64,000 nt of DNA from MFD01275-c22 sp963705885 (lineage in GTDB: Bacteria > Actinomycetota > Actinomycetes > JACCUZ01). The position numbers and the translations under genes were made by a program. Position 1 is the stretch's first letter; each line of letters opens with the position of its first letter. The DNA is taken from NCBI GenBank assembly GCA_963705885.1, contig OY970120.1:3162001-3226000 (forward strand), read 5' to 3'. The notes under the pieces are model-generated. The model had not been told where the DNA came from. It did no database searches and saw only the letters and a list, made by a program, of their open reading frames with translations. Shown piece after piece: positions 50,616-59,282 of this stretch.

Positions 50616-52415
50616 TCAGCGGCGCGGGTGGACCACCCCCGCGCTGCCCCCGCCGCGACGGGTCGGCTCGGCCGCGGCGACCATCCGTCCACGACGGTTG
50701 AGCTCGATGCCGGTGACGGCGCCGTGCTCGGCCACGTCGGTGAAGCTGTGCCCGAGCACCGCCGACAGCAGCGTCCGGTCGAAGCCCGGCTCGGCCTGCA
50801 CCGACGCGGTGTTGCGCTGGCTCGCGCGCGGCGCGGCGACCGCCTCGGGCAGCGTCATCCCGAAGTCCAGCCGGTTCAGCAGGACCTGCAGCACGGTGGT
50901 GATGATCGTCGAGCCACCGGGCGATCCGAGCGCGAGCACCGGACGCTTGCCGTCGAGCACGATCGTGGGCGACATCGACGACCGCGGCCGCTTGCCCGGG
51001 CCGGGGGCGTTGGGGTCGCCCGCGACGGGGTCGAGGCTGAAGTCCGTGAGCTCGTTGTTGAGCAGGAACCCGCGGTTCGGCACGGTGATCGCGCTGCCGC
51101 CGGTCTGCTCGATGGTCAGCGTGTAGGACACGACGTTGCCCCACCGGTCGGCCGTGGTCAGGTGCGTGGTCGACAGCCCCTCCCGCCCGGCCTTGCTCGG
51201 ACGCGTCGTGTCGTCGGTGCCGTTGCAGTCGGTGTCGTAGCTGCCGTCGGCCGTCCCGGCCGGCACCGGCTTGGGTGCGGCCTGCAGCGGGTTGATCTCG
51301 CAGAAGCGCTCGTCGGCGAAGGGCTGCGACAGGATCTGGCGCAGGACGCCGGGCTCCATGGCGCGCGGGTCGCCGAGGTAGCGGCCGCGGTCGGCGAAGG
51401 CGAGCGCGCTGGCCTCGAGGTACTGGTGGTGGGCCTGCGTGCGGTCGGTGCGCCAGGTGCCCCCCAGGTCGGTGTTCTCCAGGATGTTCAGCGCCTCGCC
51501 GACCGTGGAGCCGCCGCTGGACGGCGGGCCCATGCCCTTGACGGTGAGCCCGCGGTAGTCGACCGACGTCGCCCGCCGCAGCGGCGCGTGGTAGCGCGCC
51601 AGGTCGCGGGCGGTCATCAGCCCGGGGCGCACGGTGCGCGTCGCCGCCGGGTCGACCGGCGGGTGGGCCACGGTGCGCACGATGTCGCGGGCGAGGCGGC
51701 CGTCGTAGAGCCAGCGCACGCCCTTGCGCCCGATCTTGCGGTACGTCCGCGCGAGGTCGCGGTTGCGGAACACCGAGCCCACGGCCGGCAGCTCACCGCC
51801 GGGAAGGAACAGCTCACGGGTCGGGACGATGTCGCGGAAGCGGCCCTCGTTGGCCGCGGTCTGGTCACGGAAGGTCTCGTCGACGACGAAGCCACGGGTC
51901 GCGACCCGGGTGGCCGGGCGCAGGGCGCGGCGCAGCGGCATCGTGCCCCACCGCCGCAGTGCCTTCTGCCAGGTCAGCGGGGTGCCGGGCACGCCGACCG
52001 ACAGGCCACTGGTCACGGCCTCGGTGAACGGGATGCCGCGGTAGGTGTCGGCGGTGGTCGCGCCGGGCGCTGTCTCGCGTCCGTCGATCGTGCGGACCCT
52101 GCGCGACCGCGCGTCGTAGTAGACGAAGAAGCCGCCGCCGCCGATGCCGGCCGAGTAGGGCTCGGTCACGCCGAGGGTCGCCGCGGCCGCGACCGCGGCG
52201 TCGACGGCGTTGCCGCCGCGGCGCAGGACGCGCAGGCCCGCCCGCGTCGCCTCGGGGTCGACGGTCGAGACGGCCCCGCCGCGGCCGACGGCCGTCGGGA
52301 CCTTCTCGGTCGCCCGGTGCCGCGCCTCGGCAGGCCCGGCGGTGAGGAGACCTCCGGCGACGACGGCCGCCGTGGCGGCTGCGAGCGTGGCTCGGGTCCG
52401 GGACGGGACGGGCAT
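50616..52415 (-). CDS. ggt: Gamma-glutamyltransferase (secreted)
   Basis: A 599-residue enzyme that hydrolyses or transfers gamma-glutamyl groups, releasing glutamate. Residues 1-31 form a signal peptide (ending GPAEARH). The precursor has the N-terminal region GGNAVDAAVAAAATLGVTEPYSAGIGG (in two conserved stretches) and the autocleavage site before the catalytic threonine in GLSTTHLTTADRWG, giving two subunits. Late SPTIVLDG and GSPGGSTIITTVLQ are conserved. It sits between miaA and dapF, an insertion into the usual synteny. The extracytoplasmic location fits scavenging of gamma-glutamyl compounds; gluABCD lies 3.6 kb away. Confidence 0.93.
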   Translation of the reverse strand: MPVPSRTRATLAAATAAVVAGGLLTAGPAEARHRATEKVPTAVGRGGAVSTVDPEATRAGLRVLRRGGNAVDAAVAAAATLGVTEPYSAGIGGGGFFVYYDARSRRVRTIDGRETAPGATTADTYRGIPFTEAVTSGLSVGVPGTPLTWQKALRRWGTMPLRRALRPATRVATRGFVVDETFRDQTAANEGRFRDIVPTRELFLPGGELPAVGSVFRNRDLARTYRKIGRKGVRWLYDGRLARDIVRTVAHPPVDPAATRTVRPGLMTARDLARYHAPLRRATSVDYRGLTVKGMGPPSSGGSTVGEALNILENTDLGGTWRTDRTQAHHQYLEASALAFADRGRYLGDPRAMEPGVLRQILSQPFADERFCEINPLQAAPKPVPAGTADGSYDTDCNGTDDTTRPSKAGREGLSTTHLTTADRWGNVVSYTLTIEQTGGSAITVPNRGFLLNNELTDFSLDPVAGDPNAPGPGKRPRSSMSPTIVLDGKRPVLALGSPGGSTIITTVLQVLLNRLDFGMTLPEAVAAPRASQRNTASVQAEPGFDRTLLSAVLGHSFTDVAEHGAVTGIELNRRGRMVAAAEPTRRGGGSAGVVHPRR

Positions 52416-52474
52416 CTGTCATCACCTCGGGGGCTCGACCGACATGCGGCGCAAGTGCCGCACACCAGACATCC

Positions 52475-53419
52475 CTACCAGGATCCGGCCACACCGCCCA
52501 GATGCCGCAGCGAACTTTCTGCCAGCACGTCGAGATCGTCGTTGCCGTCGAGCCAGACCACGCGGGGGTCCCGACGGAACCACGACTCCTGCCGGCGGGC
52601 GAACCGGCGGGTGGCGCGCACCGTCTCCTCCCGGGCCCGCTCCTCCGTCCACTCGCCCGCCAGGTGGCGCAGCACCTGGGCGTAGCCGAGCGCGCGCGAC
52701 GCCGTCCGGCCCTCGCGCAGCCCCCGATCGGCCAGCGCGCGCACCTCGTCGAGCAGCCCGCGCTCCCACATCCGGTCCACGCGCCGCGCGATGCGCTCGT
52801 CGAGCACCGGGCGCCCGACGGCCAGGCCGATCTGGACCGCCGGCTCGGCGTAGGAGGGGTCGGGCAGCGTCGCGGTGTAGGACCCGGTGAGCTCGACGAC
52901 CTCGAGCGCGCGCACCACCCGGCGGCCGTTGCTCGGCAGGATGGCAGCCGCCGCGGCCGGGTCGGCCGCGGCCAGCCGGGCGTGCATGACCGCCGGACCC
53001 GTCTCGGCGAGGTCGGCCTCCAGGCGTCGACGGACCTCCTCGTCGGTGCCCGGGAAGTCCATCCGGTCGAGGGCGGCGCGGACGTACAGGCCCGACCCGC
53101 CGACCAGCACCGGCGTACGTCCTCGCGAGCCGGTCTCGGCGAAGGCGTCCCGCGCGAGGCGCTGGTAGCCCGCGACGTTGGCCGGCTCGCGGACGTCCCA
53201 CACGTCGAGCAGGTGGTGCGGCACGCCGCGCCGCTCCTCGTCGGTCAGCTTGGCGGTGCCGACGTCCATCCCCCGGTAGAGCTGCATCGAGTCGGCGTTG
53301 ACGACCTCGCCGCCGAGGCGCTGCGCGAGGGCCACCCCGAGGTCGCTCTTGCCGGTGGCTGTGGCGCCCACGACGGCGACGACGATCCCCCCCGTGCCGA
53401 CACCGGGCATACCGCTCAC
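52475..53419 (-). CDS. miaA: tRNA dimethylallyltransferase
   Basis: A 314-residue enzyme adding the isopentenyl group to A37 of tRNAs reading UNN codons, before MiaB acts. P-loop GATATGKSDLG, the conserved VNADSMQLYRGMDVGTAK block and HHLLDVWDV (substrate site) are intact, and length is normal. I chose the GTG at 53419 with GGAG about 10 nt upstream; an ATG at 53410 is the alternative. It is divergent from the MT0933-type gene and followed by ggt. Confidence 0.93.
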   Translation of the reverse strand: MSGMPGVGTGGIVVAVVGATATGKSDLGVALAQRLGGEVVNADSMQLYRGMDVGTAKLTDEERRGVPHHLLDVWDVREPANVAGYQRLARDAFAETGSRGRTPVLVGGSGLYVRAALDRMDFPGTDEEVRRRLEADLAETGPAVMHARLAAADPAAAAAILPSNGRRVVRALEVVELTGSYTATLPDPSYAEPAVQIGLAVGRPVLDERIARRVDRMWERGLLDEVRALADRGLREGRTASRALGYAQVLRHLAGEWTEERAREETVRATRRFARRQESWFRRDPRVVWLDGNDDLDVLAESSLRHLGGVAGSW

Positions 53420-53480
53420 GACCGGAAGTCTCCCCCACACGCTGCGCGACGCGTCCGCTCCGTCGCCTACGGTGGGGTGC

Positions 53481-53705
53481 ATGGGCATCTTCGACAAGAT
53501 CCGCAAGAAGGCCGAGACGGCCGTCGACCAGCACGGCGACAAGATCGGGAAGGGCATCGACAAGGCCGCTGACACCGTCAGCAAGAAGACGGGCGGCAAG
53601 CACGACGACAAGATCGCCACGGGAACGTCGAAGGCGAAGGACACCCTCGACAAGCTCGACGGCCGCAACGACGACATCGCCGACGGCCCGACGCGCCCGC
53701 GCTGA
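53481..53705 (+). CDS. Small MT0933/Rv0909-type antitoxin-like protein
   Basis: A 74-residue, very hydrophilic protein. MGIFDKIRKKAETAVDQHGD, IDKAADTV and KTGGKHDDKI match the MT0933-type antitoxin family (Rv0909 of M. tuberculosis, part of the Rv0909-Rv0910 pair). No toxin gene lies beside it, so an antitoxin function here is doubtful; stress-linked orphan copies are common in actinobacteria. The ATG at 53481 follows GGTGGGG. It is divergent from miaA and convergent with the dioxygenase-like gene. Confidence 0.82.
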   Translation: MGIFDKIRKKAETAVDQHGDKIGKGIDKAADTVSKKTGGKHDDKIATGTSKAKDTLDKLDGRNDDIADGPTRPR

Positions 53706-53718
53706 GGCGGGTCTCGGC

Positions 53719-54417
53719 TCAGCCGGGTCGCCAGTCGGCGACCAGGTAGGCCACGCCGTAGGGCGCGGCGTCGAAGCTCACCTCGCCGCGCCACGGGCCG
53801 GGAGCGGCCGCACCGGCCAGCACCTGCCACGGAGCGCGGCCCTCGGCCAGCAGGTCCGCGGACAGGTCGGGGTCGAGGTCCGCGAGGGCGGCGACGTCGC
53901 CGGTGGCCAGCGCGCGTGACACCTCCGCGTCGAAGGGCCCGGCCCGCTCGTCGAGGAAGCCGGGGCCCTTGACGCTGCGCCGGGCGCTGCCGCCGCCCAT
54001 GACGAGCAGCGCGACCGCCGCCGCACGTCCCGCGAGCGCCTCGCCGAGCGCCCGGCAGCGCCCGGGTGGGCTGTCGGCGCTCACCCCGAAGAGCAGCACC
54101 TGGCCTCCCGTGGCCGCGTGTCGGTCGAGCAGCCACCGGCCCAGGGTCAGCGACAGCGGCAGAGTGGGTGGGCCGTCAGCGCCCGCGACCTCCACCGGCA
54201 CGCCGTAGGGCCGCAGGCTCCCCCACGCGCCCTCGGGATAGGGGCCGACCGCGGGCGCATCACCCACGACGACGAGCAGGTCCGCAGCCGCGCTCAGCAG
54301 CCGGCCGACCGCGGTGTCGCAGGCGGCCCGCAGGTCGTCGAGCTCGGCGCTCGCCCCGCTCGCGGCACCGGGGACGAGCAGCGGCGGGTGGGGGCAGAAC
54401 GCCGCGGCGACGAGCAC
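53719..54417 (-). CDS. Class III extradiol-dioxygenase-B-like protein
   Basis: A 232-residue protein that resembles subunit B of class III extradiol dioxygenases; the same type of protein lies between miaB and miaA in other actinobacteria. FCPHPPLLVPG holds the typical early His, and VMGGGSARRSVKGPG and GVAYLVADW close the fold. Its function is unknown and catalytic metal ligands are not fully evident. It lies 9 bp after miaB, so it belongs to that transcript. Confidence 0.85.
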   Translation of the reverse strand: MLVAAAFCPHPPLLVPGAASGASAELDDLRAACDTAVGRLLSAAADLLVVVGDAPAVGPYPEGAWGSLRPYGVPVEVAGADGPPTLPLSLTLGRWLLDRHAATGGQVLLFGVSADSPPGRCRALGEALAGRAAAVALLVMGGGSARRSVKGPGFLDERAGPFDAEVSRALATGDVAALADLDPDLSADLLAEGRAPWQVLAGAAAPGPWRGEVSFDAAPYGVAYLVADWRPG

Positions 54418-54426
54418 CCGCCCGGC

Positions 54427-55881
54427 CTAGACGTCGTGGCCCGCGAGGTCGGCCACGCGCCGGGAGGGCATGCCGAGCAGCACACCCGCCGGCTGCGGGC
54501 CGCGTCCCTGGCGGGCTTCCCAGGCGTCGCCGGCGCGGGTGGCGCGGACGCCGCCGAACGCGCCGTCGGCCACCAGGTGGTGGGGGGCGGCGTAGGTGAC
54601 CTCGACGGTCACGACGTCGCCGGGCCGCGGCGCCTCGGGCGGTAGCGCGAAGTGCACGAGGCGGTTGTCCGGCGCGCGCCCGGACAGCCGGTGGGTGGCG
54701 CCGTCCTTGCGCCCCTCGCCCTCGGCGACGAGCACCTCGAGCCGGCGACCGACCTGGCGCTTGTTCTCCGACCAGGACACGTCGTCCTGCAGCGCGACCA
54801 GCCGCTCGTAGCGCTCCTGCACGACGGCCTTCGGGACCTGCCCGTCCATGACGGCGGCCGGCGTGCCGGGCCGGGTCGAGTACTGGAAGGTGAACGCACC
54901 CGAGAACCTGGCCTGCCGTACGACGTCGAGGGTCTGCTCGAAGTCGTCGTCGGTCTCGCCGGGGAAGCCGACGATGATGTCGGTCGTGATCGCCGCGGCG
55001 GGCATCGCGGCGCGGACCCGGTCGAGGATGCCGAGGTAGCGGTCGCGGCGGTAGGACCGGCGCATCGCCTTGAGGACGGTGTCGGACCCCGACTGCAGCG
55101 GCATGTGCAGCGACGGCATGACGTTGGGGGTCTCGGCCATCGCGGCGATGACGTCGTCGGTGAAGTCCTTGGGGTGCGGCGAGGTGAAGCGCACCCGCTC
55201 GAGCCCCTCGATGTCGCCGCAGGCCCGCAGCAGCTTGCCGAAGGCCAGGCGGTCGCCGAACTCCACGCCGTAGGAGTTGACGTTCTGCCCGAGCAGCGTG
55301 ACCTCGATGACTCCGTCGGCCACCAGCGCCTCGACCTCGGCGAGGACGTCGCCCGGCCGACGGTCCTTCTCGGTGCCGCGCAGCGACGGGACGATGCAGA
55401 ACGTGCACGTGTTGTTGCAGCCGACGCTGATCGAGACCCATGCGGCGTAGGGCGACTCGCGCCGGGTCGGCAGGGTGGACGGGAAGACCTCGAGCGACTC
55501 GAGGATCTCGACCTGCGCCTCCTCGTTGTGCCGCGCCCGCTCGAGCAGCGCCGGCAGCGACCCGATGTTGTGGGTGCCGAAGACGACGTCGACCCACGGA
55601 GCCTTGCGGGTGATCTCGCCGCGGTCCTTCTGGGCCAGGCAGCCGCCGACGGCGATCTGCATGCCGGGGTGCTCCTTCTTGACCGGAGCGAGGTGGCCGA
55701 GGTTGCCGTAGAGCCGGTTGTCGGCGTTCTCGCGCACCGCGCAGGTGTTGAACACGACCACGTCGGCGTGCGCGCCGTCGGCGGCGCGGACGTAGCCCGC
55801 GTCCTCCAGCAGCCCGCAGAGCCGCTCGGAGTCGTGGACGTTCATCTGGCACCCGTAGGTGCGCACCTCGTAGCTGCGCAT
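54427..55881 (-). CDS. miaB: tRNA-2-methylthio-N6-dimethylallyladenosine synthase
   Basis: A 484-residue radical-SAM methylthiotransferase acting on A37 after MiaA. The N-terminal UPF0004 domain supplies three cysteines (TYGCQMN, NTCAVREN, GGCLAQ), and the radical-SAM cluster motif is GCNNTCTFCIVPSLRG. The core HTS-like FTSPHPKDF and GFPGETDDDF blocks follow, then a C-terminal TRAM domain. The start is the ATG at 55881. Its substrate pathway partner miaA is nearby. It is divergent from gluA across 130 bp. Confidence 0.95.
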   Translation of the reverse strand: MRSYEVRTYGCQMNVHDSERLCGLLEDAGYVRAADGAHADVVVFNTCAVRENADNRLYGNLGHLAPVKKEHPGMQIAVGGCLAQKDRGEITRKAPWVDVVFGTHNIGSLPALLERARHNEEAQVEILESLEVFPSTLPTRRESPYAAWVSISVGCNNTCTFCIVPSLRGTEKDRRPGDVLAEVEALVADGVIEVTLLGQNVNSYGVEFGDRLAFGKLLRACGDIEGLERVRFTSPHPKDFTDDVIAAMAETPNVMPSLHMPLQSGSDTVLKAMRRSYRRDRYLGILDRVRAAMPAAAITTDIIVGFPGETDDDFEQTLDVVRQARFSGAFTFQYSTRPGTPAAVMDGQVPKAVVQERYERLVALQDDVSWSENKRQVGRRLEVLVAEGEGRKDGATHRLSGRAPDNRLVHFALPPEAPRPGDVVTVEVTYAAPHHLVADGAFGGVRATRAGDAWEARQGRGPQPAGVLLGMPSRRVADLAGHDV

Positions 55882-56011
55882 GACGCGCCCAGCGTACGAC
55901 CGGGGCATCGGCGCCCGACCGCCGCCGGAGCGTGACCGTTCGTAACGTTCCGAGGTCGTCTCGTGGCGCCCGGTGGATTCCTGAGCATCTGTCCCGCTAG
56001 GTTCACATCAC

Positions 56012-56821
56012 ATGACAACCGATGCGGTCGCCGGCGACGAGCCCACGCGCCGTCCGGAGCGCGCCGCAGAGAGCGAGCCACCGGGCGAGCCGCTCGTCGT
56101 GCTGGAGAACGTGAACAAGCACTTCGGCCCCCTGCACGTCCTGCAGGACATCAACCTGACGATCCGCCGCGGCGAGGTGGTCGTCGTGCTCGGCCCCTCC
56201 GGCTCCGGCAAGTCCACGCTGTGCCGGGCGATCAACCGGCTCGAGTCGATCGACTCCGGCACCATCACCCTCGACGGCGTCCCGCTCCCCGCCGAGGGCA
56301 AGCAGCTGGCACGGCTGCGCTCCGAGGTCGGCATGGTCTTCCAGGCCTTCAACCTCTTCGCGCACAAGACCGTCCTGCAGAACGTCACGCTCGGCCCGAT
56401 CAAGGTCCGGGGCATGTCGAAGGCGGACGCCGAGAAGCGGGGTCGCGAGCAGCTCGAGCGGGTCAACATCGGCGAGCAGGCCGACAAGATGCCGGCCCAG
56501 CTCTCCGGCGGCCAGCAGCAGCGCGTCGCCATCGCCCGGGCGCTCGCGATGGACCCCAAGGTCATCCTCTTCGACGAGCCGACGTCGGCCCTCGACCCCG
56601 AGATGATCAACGAGGTGCTCGAGGCCATGATCCAGCTCGCCAAGGACGGCATGACGATGGTCGTCGTCACCCACGAGATGGGCTTCGCGCGACGTGCCGC
56701 GAACCGGGTCGTGTTCATGGACTACGGCCAGATCGTGGAGGAGTCCGACCCGGAGTCGTTCTTCAACGATCCGAAGAGCGACCGCGGCAAGGACTTCCTG
56801 TCCAAGATCCTCAGTCACTGA
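56012..56821 (+). CDS. gluA: Glutamate ABC transporter ATP-binding protein GluA
   Basis: A 269-residue polar-amino-acid ATPase. Walker A is GPSGSGKST, the Q-loop is FQAFNLFAHKTVLQN, the signature is LSGGQQQRVAIARAL and Walker B is VILFDEPTSALDPE; the H-loop is VVVTHEMG. The ~30-residue acidic/Pro-rich N-terminal extension is longer than usual. It is the first gene of gluABCD, 23 bp before gluB. Substrate assignment rests on the gluABCD order and neighbourhood; aspartate or another polar amino acid is possible. Confidence 0.9.
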   Translation: MTTDAVAGDEPTRRPERAAESEPPGEPLVVLENVNKHFGPLHVLQDINLTIRRGEVVVVLGPSGSGKSTLCRAINRLESIDSGTITLDGVPLPAEGKQLARLRSEVGMVFQAFNLFAHKTVLQNVTLGPIKVRGMSKADAEKRGREQLERVNIGEQADKMPAQLSGGQQQRVAIARALAMDPKVILFDEPTSALDPEMINEVLEAMIQLAKDGMTMVVVTHEMGFARRAANRVVFMDYGQIVEESDPESFFNDPKSDRGKDFLSKILSH

Positions 56822-56844
56822 CACATCAAGGAAAGGACCATCGC

Positions 56845-57709
56845 ATGTCCGTACGACGAATCAGGGGGCTCGCCGCGGCAGGAGCCCTCGCCCTGGCTCT
56901 CAGCGCCTGCGGCGGTGACGACGGCGCCAGCACCGAGGTCGAGGAGAGCCCCGAGTTCGAGGCCGGCACGACGATGGCCAAGCTGTCCGACAAGGGCAGC
57001 ATCACGATCGGCACCAAGTTCGACCAGCCGCTGTTCGGCCTGCGCGGCCCGAGCGGCGAGCCCGAGGGCTTCGACGTCGAGATCGGCAAGATCATCGCCG
57101 CCAAGCTGGGCATCGCGCCGGACAAGATCACGTGGACCGAGACCGTGTCGGCCAACCGCGAGCCGTTCATCGAGGACGGCAAGGTCGACATCGTCGTCGC
57201 GACCTACACGATCAACGACGAGCGCAAGCAGATCGTCGACTTCGCGGGACCGTACTTCTCGGCGGGCCAGACCATCCTGGTCAAGGAGGACAACACCGAC
57301 ATCAACGGGCCCGACGACCTGGCCGGGCAAGACGGTGTGCAGCGTCGAGGGCTCCACGCCCGCGGCGAACATCGAGGAGCAGTACCCCGAGGCGAAGCTC
57401 GAGCTGACCGACGCCTACAGCAACTGCCTCGAGCCGCTGCGCAACGACCAGGTCGACGCGATCACGACCGACAACGTCATCCTGGCCGGCTTCGTCGACC
57501 AGAACGAGGGCGAGTTCAAGCTCGTCGGCGAGCCGTTCACCGAGGAGCCCTACGGCATCGGGCTGAAGAAGGGCGACGACGCGTTCCGGACCTTCATCAA
57601 CGACGTGCTGGAGGAGTCCTACGAGGACGGCTCGTGGGACAAGGCCTGGGAGGACACGGCAGGCGTCGTCCTGGAGACGCCCGAGCCCCCCGCGGTCGAC
57701 CGCTACTGA
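56845..57709 (+). pseudogene. gluB: Glutamate-binding lipoprotein GluB, frameshifted
   Basis: An extracytoplasmic substrate-binding protein of the SBP_bac_3 family. The start is the ATG at 56845 with AAGGAAAGGA upstream; the lipobox is LSAC. The N-terminal lobe (GSITIGTKFDQPLFGLRG, then FDVEIGKIIAAKLGI) is in one frame. From about 57327 the coding potential moves to another frame (GKTVCSVEGSTPAANIEE, then LRNDQVDAITTDNVILAG). The break is at GGG (57325-57327): with one G removed, DDLAG joins KTVCSVEG cleanly. The total would be ~287 residues, a normal length. Without this lobe the transporter would be inactive; sequencing error or true lesion cannot be told apart here. Confidence 0.85.
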
Positions 57710-57720
57710 CCGGAGCCGTC

Positions 57721-57756
57721 GACGGTGGGCCGCTCGAGCCGGAGCGGCCCACCGTC
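57721..57756. terminator. Hairpin between gluB and gluC
   Basis: A perfect 15-bp stem (GACGGTGGGCCGCTC / GAGCGGCCCACCGTC), 6-nt loop, 11 bp after the gluB stop. In binding-protein transporter operons such hairpins often keep binding-protein mRNA more abundant than the permease mRNAs. It could alternatively terminate part of transcription. Confidence 0.6.
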
Positions 57757-57798
57757 GCGGCCCGCCCGTCGCCGGTGTGAGCGAGAGGAGGTGAGCCC

Positions 57799-58446
57799 GT
57801 GGACGCCATCATCGACAACCTGGACCTGCTCTGGGACGGCTTCCTCAAGACGCTCCAGCTGACGCTCATCTCCGCCGCCTTCGCCCTCGCCTGGGGCACC
57901 GTGCTCGGCGCGTGCCGCGTCTCCCCGGTGCCGACCCTGCGGGCGTTCGGGACCACCTACGTCGAGCTGGTCCGCAACACCCCGCTCACCCTCGTCTTCT
58001 TCTTCTTCGTCTTCGTCGCCCCGCAGGTGGACGTCAAGCTGCCCTTCTTCACCTCGGCTCTGGTCGCGCTCTCCCTCTACACGGCGGCGTTCGTCTGCGA
58101 GGCGGTGCGCTCCGGCGTGAACAGCGTCGGGGTCGGGCAGGCGGAGGCCGCCCGGGCCATCGGGCTCACGTTCACCCAGTCGATGAGCCAGATCGTGCTG
58201 CCGCAGGCGTTCCGGACCGTGGTGCCGCCGTTGATCAACATCTTCATCGCGCTGACCAAGAACAGCTCGATCGCGGCCGGCTTCTTCACCACCGAGCTGG
58301 TGGCTGTCAGCATCCGCCTCACCAACCGGTTCCCGTCGGACACCATCACCATCCTCATCGGCATCGCGGTCTTCTACCTCGCGATCACCGTTCCGGCGGG
58401 GGTCCTCGCGTCGCACCTCGAGCGCAAGGTGGCGTTCGCGCGATGA
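57799..58446 (+). CDS. gluC: Glutamate ABC transporter permease GluC
   Basis: A 215-residue HisM/GlnP-type permease with about four to five transmembrane segments, and VELVRNTPLTLVFFFF followed by EAARAIGLTFTQSMSQIVLPQA, the EAA-loop contact with the ATPase. The GTG at 57799 has GGAGGTGAG just upstream, a very strong site. It overlaps gluD by 4 bp (ATGA). Confidence 0.9.
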   Translation: MDAIIDNLDLLWDGFLKTLQLTLISAAFALAWGTVLGACRVSPVPTLRAFGTTYVELVRNTPLTLVFFFFVFVAPQVDVKLPFFTSALVALSLYTAAFVCEAVRSGVNSVGVGQAEAARAIGLTFTQSMSQIVLPQAFRTVVPPLINIFIALTKNSSIAAGFFTTELVAVSIRLTNRFPSDTITILIGIAVFYLAITVPAGVLASHLERKVAFAR

Positions 58447-59282
58447 GCCACGTCCTCTTCGACACCCCCGGCCCCCACGCACGCCGACGCGTCGCGATCT
58501 GGTCCATCGTCGCGGGCGCAGTCATCACCGGACTCGTCGTGGTCGCGGCGATCCGCCTCAACCAGCGCGGCATCTTCGATGCCGAGCGGTGGGACATCTT
58601 CTACGAGGACACCGCGACGTGGGAGGCCCTGATCCGTCGGGGCCTGGGGGCCACCCTGCGGGCCGCCGGCGTGGCAGCCGCCATCTCCCTGGTCGCGGGA
58701 GCCGTGGTCGCCGTCGCCCGGATGTCCCACCTGCCCTGGATCCGGGTGCCGGCCGCGATGCTCATCGAGCTCTTCCGCGGGCTGCCGGTGCTCCTGCTGA
58801 TCCTCTTCATCGCCCTCGGGCTGGACGCGTCGATCTTCACCGCGGTGGTCGGCGGCCTCGTGCTCTACAACTCGGCGGTCATCGCCGAGATCCTGCGGGC
58901 GGGGATCCAGTCACTCCCGGGCGGCCAGCGCGAGGCCGCGCTGGCAATCGGCCTGACCCAGGGCCAGACGTTGCGGATGATCCTGCTCCCCCAGGCCGTG
59001 CGGCGGATGCTCCCGTCCCTCGTCAGCCAGGTCGTCGTCCTGCTCAAGGACACGTCGCTCGGCTTCATCGTCGGCTACGCCGAGCTGCTGCGGACCAGCC
59101 GCGAGCTGCGCGACTTCTTCGGCAGCCGCTACATCTTCTCGATCTTCATCGTCACGGCCACCATCTACATCGGGGTCAACTTCGCCATCTCCCGGTTCGC
59201 GACCTATCTGGAGCGCCGCGGCACGACCAAGGCTGCCGGCGGCCCGGCGCCGCAGGCCGTGCAGGACGGCCGGAACGCTTGA
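58443..59282 (+). CDS. gluD: Glutamate ABC transporter permease GluD
   Basis: A 279-residue second permease of the heterodimeric channel, larger than GluC because of an N-terminal extension with an extra membrane segment (~21-41). VELFRGLPVL-type FRGLPVLLLILFIALG and EAALAIGLTQGQTLRMILLPQA are the conserved membrane and EAA-loop regions. It overlaps gluC at the start and the S9 peptidase at the end, so four genes are translationally coupled. Confidence 0.9.
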   Translation: MSHVLFDTPGPHARRRVAIWSIVAGAVITGLVVVAAIRLNQRGIFDAERWDIFYEDTATWEALIRRGLGATLRAAGVAAAISLVAGAVVAVARMSHLPWIRVPAAMLIELFRGLPVLLLILFIALGLDASIFTAVVGGLVLYNSAVIAEILRAGIQSLPGGQREAALAIGLTQGQTLRMILLPQAVRRMLPSLVSQVVVLLKDTSLGFIVGYAELLRTSRELRDFFGSRYIFSIFIVTATIYIGVNFAISRFATYLERRGTTKAAGGPAPQAVQDGRNA

